Assembly: GCA_019359765.1 (NCBI GenBank)
Contig: JAHHGU010000013.1
Coordinates: 73,574 to 117,132, forward strand
Length of the DNA stretch: 43,559 nt
Direction of reading: 5' to 3'
Source of the DNA: Aphanothece sp. CMT-3BRIN-NPC111
GTDB taxonomy: Bacteria; Cyanobacteriota; Cyanobacteriia; Cyanobacteriales; JAHHGU01
Below the pieces are notes generated by a model. The model did not search any database. It had not been told where the DNA came from and saw nothing but the letters and a program-made list of their open reading frames with translations. Of the stretch, positions 42,358 to 43,559 are shown in pieces. Each line of letters starts with the position of its first letter. Within the stretch, counting starts at the first letter, position 1. The translations under genes and the position numbers were made by a program.

Positions 42358-43374
42358 TTAGTTCTGTTTTAGAAGCTTTGGAACTTCATCAAGAATAAGT
42401 TCAGCGGAGATAGGTCCGCGAATATTGCTCCAAAGATGGTAATCAACGAAATAAACGCGCTTTTCTCGACTGGCTTGCATTGTTTGTGTAATGGGAGTCT
42501 GGCTCCATTCACTTTTAACTTTTTCCAAATCATAGGGAGGAAAGCCATTATTCCATGTTTCAACAATGATCGTGTCAGCATTGAGTTGGGGTAAAACTTC
42601 CAGTGAGAGTTGCTTTCCGTCAGTAGTAGTTTCTACACCTGGGGGCAATACAAGCTTAAAACCCAAATCTTTAAGGAGACCAGCACTATATTCAGCGTCA
42701 CTACGGACTTGGATATATTCTTTCAAATCATTAGAGCCAAGTAATAATACTCGTGGATGAGCAGCAACAACAGAGGCTAGCTTGGCACGAGCAGTAGCAA
42801 TTTTCTGGTTATGTTCTGCAATCACCTGCTGCGCCTGTTCCTCACGTCCAAGTGCCTTAGCGATCACGCCCATACTCCGCTGCCATTCGTCTTTTAGAGA
42901 ACCCTTAAAAAGCAGTGTAGGGGCAACCTGCGAAAGCTTGGCGTAGTATTCCTGACCAAAATTCTCCCCTAAAATCAAATCCGGCTTAACTTTTAGTAGC
43001 ACTTCCAGTGAGGGTTCCCCCCGCCTACCGATGTTAGCTGGCTTGCTAGTTACACGACTGCCAAAGTACGGTATCTGCTTTGTTGGATTATCGAATTGAG
43101 AACCTTTAAACGGCTCGGATTCAGCGTAGCCAACTGGTTGCATACCCAGCGATAGTAAAATGTCCAGCATATGCGGACCAATGACAACTACTTTCTGAGG
43201 TTGACCACAAATCTTAGTTTCACCGATATCGTGCTTTACTATCTGACACAAAGAGCCCGTAGCGCTAGTGTTTCCTACATTTTTTACCTTATTTGTACTA
43301 CAAGCAAAAATGAGGAACATAGGAAGCATAGCTAATACTAAAAATCTTAGAAAATGATGACTCCTATTCCTCAT
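42358..43374 (-). CDS. fecB: Iron-siderophore ABC importer substrate-binding lipoprotein (FecB/FhuD type)
   Basis: From the ATG at 43374 the protein has 338 residues. Its signal peptide ends in the lipobox IFAC, so Cys25 should be lipid-modified and anchor the protein in the membrane. The mature part has the class III binding-protein layout with VVVIGPHMLDILLSLGMQPVG at the start of the first lobe, PSLEVLLKVKPDLILGE, a long connecting helix (AQQVIAEHNQKIATARAKL) and YFVDYHLWSNIRGPISAELI near the end. It captures ferric siderophore in the periplasm and hands it to the permeases downstream. GGAGAG just upstream decides this start over the open frame extending to 43443. No clear promoter or Fur box was seen in 43375-43559. 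Confidence 0.93.
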   Translation of the reverse strand: MRNRSHHFLRFLVLAMLPMFLIFACSTNKVKNVGNTSATGSLCQIVKHDIGETKICGQPQKVVVIGPHMLDILLSLGMQPVGYAESEPFKGSQFDNPTKQIPYFGSRVTSKPANIGRRGEPSLEVLLKVKPDLILGENFGQEYYAKLSQVAPTLLFKGSLKDEWQRSMGVIAKALGREEQAQQVIAEHNQKIATARAKLASVVAAHPRVLLLGSNDLKEYIQVRSDAEYSAGLLKDLGFKLVLPPGVETTTDGKQLSLEVLPQLNADTIIVETWNNGFPPYDLEKVKSEWSQTPITQTMQASREKRVYFVDYHLWSNIRGPISAELILDEVPKLLKQN

Positions 43375-43376
43375 TG

Positions 43377-43382
43377 CTCTCC
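43377..43382 (-). promoter_or_regulatory. Ribosome binding site GGAGAG deciding the 43374 start
   Basis: GGAGAG lies two bases upstream of the ATG at 43374 (four bases from GGAG). The start at 43374 also places the charged MRNR immediately before the hydrophobic signal sequence, as lipoproteins require. Confidence 0.5.
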
Positions 43383-43559
43383 GCTTATACACTATCCCAA
43401 AAGTTTTGTTAAATGTAATTAGCATATATGTGACTATCTGCATTTTAAAAATCTATATAAACTATTCTTGATTTCACGCTTAGCTATTAGTCGGTTCAAT
43501 TAGTGTTACTTTTCATATTCATCATCCTTTCAAAACAAAAATCAACCCATAAACTGAAC

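Overview
The window looks cyanobacterial. HIP1 octamers (GCGATCGC) are scattered through genes and spacers. Heptanucleotide short tandem repeats of the kind common in filamentous cyanobacteria occur in both coding and non-coding DNA. The proteins themselves also read as cyanobacterial. No rRNA, tRNA or CRISPR array was seen.

Positions 1-28469 (all minus strand) hold most of a large lipopeptide NRPS operon, transcribed from about 28.5 kb towards position 1 and running off the left edge. Reading in transcription order: (i) a 2843-residue protein with a fatty acyl-AMP ligase, ACP, C-A-T and a heterocyclisation Cy-A-T module; (ii) C-A-methyltransferase-T-E; (iii) C(D-L type)-A-T-C-A-T-C, ending in an unpaired C domain; (iv) a SyrP/TauD-like Fe(II)/2-oxoglutarate oxygenase; (v) a protein that begins with a condensation-fold domain lacking the HHxxxDG catalytic motif, followed by A-T; (vi) the start of another NRPS (C domain). 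My hand-read specificity codes suggest acyl-Ala-Cys(thiazoline)-N-methyl-D-Orn-Ser-Thr(like)-[beta-hydroxy-Asp/Asn]-..., with the later residues outside the window. The arrangement of C domain, dead 'interface' domain and stand-alone beta-hydroxylase is the signature of beta-hydroxyaspartate siderophores. The cluster therefore resembles the cyanochelin type of cyanobacterial photoreactive siderophore.

Positions 28470-29054 are a control region between the NRPS operon and the plus-strand genes, with two candidate Fur-type operators. Positions 29055-32526 (plus) encode an EntS-like MFS exporter and, almost abutting it, a secreted penicillin-acylase (PvdQ-like) Ntn-hydrolase. The acylase could trim the fatty acid from an exported acylated precursor. 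Positions 32695-33107 hold a small conserved gene coupled to a broken retropepsin-like protease.

Positions 33425-37223 (minus) are an AT-rich two-gene island: a restriction-nuclease-like protein and a large helical protein that looks like the C-terminal part of a STAND/NACHT-type ATPase. This is a possible defence module unrelated to iron.

Positions 37674-43374 (minus) carry iron transport genes: FetB/FetA-like ABC exporter subunits, then a complete FecBCDE/FhuD-type siderophore ABC importer (lipoprotein, two permeases, ATPase) with overlapping start and stop codons. A 120-135 bp MITE-like element occurs twice, once inside the NRPS operon and once ending 4 bp before the fetA start. In outline, the NRPS would make an iron chelator, the MFS protein would export it, the acylase might mature it, and the Fec-type transporter would bring back the ferric complex. 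No outer-membrane TonB receptor or release domain is in the window.
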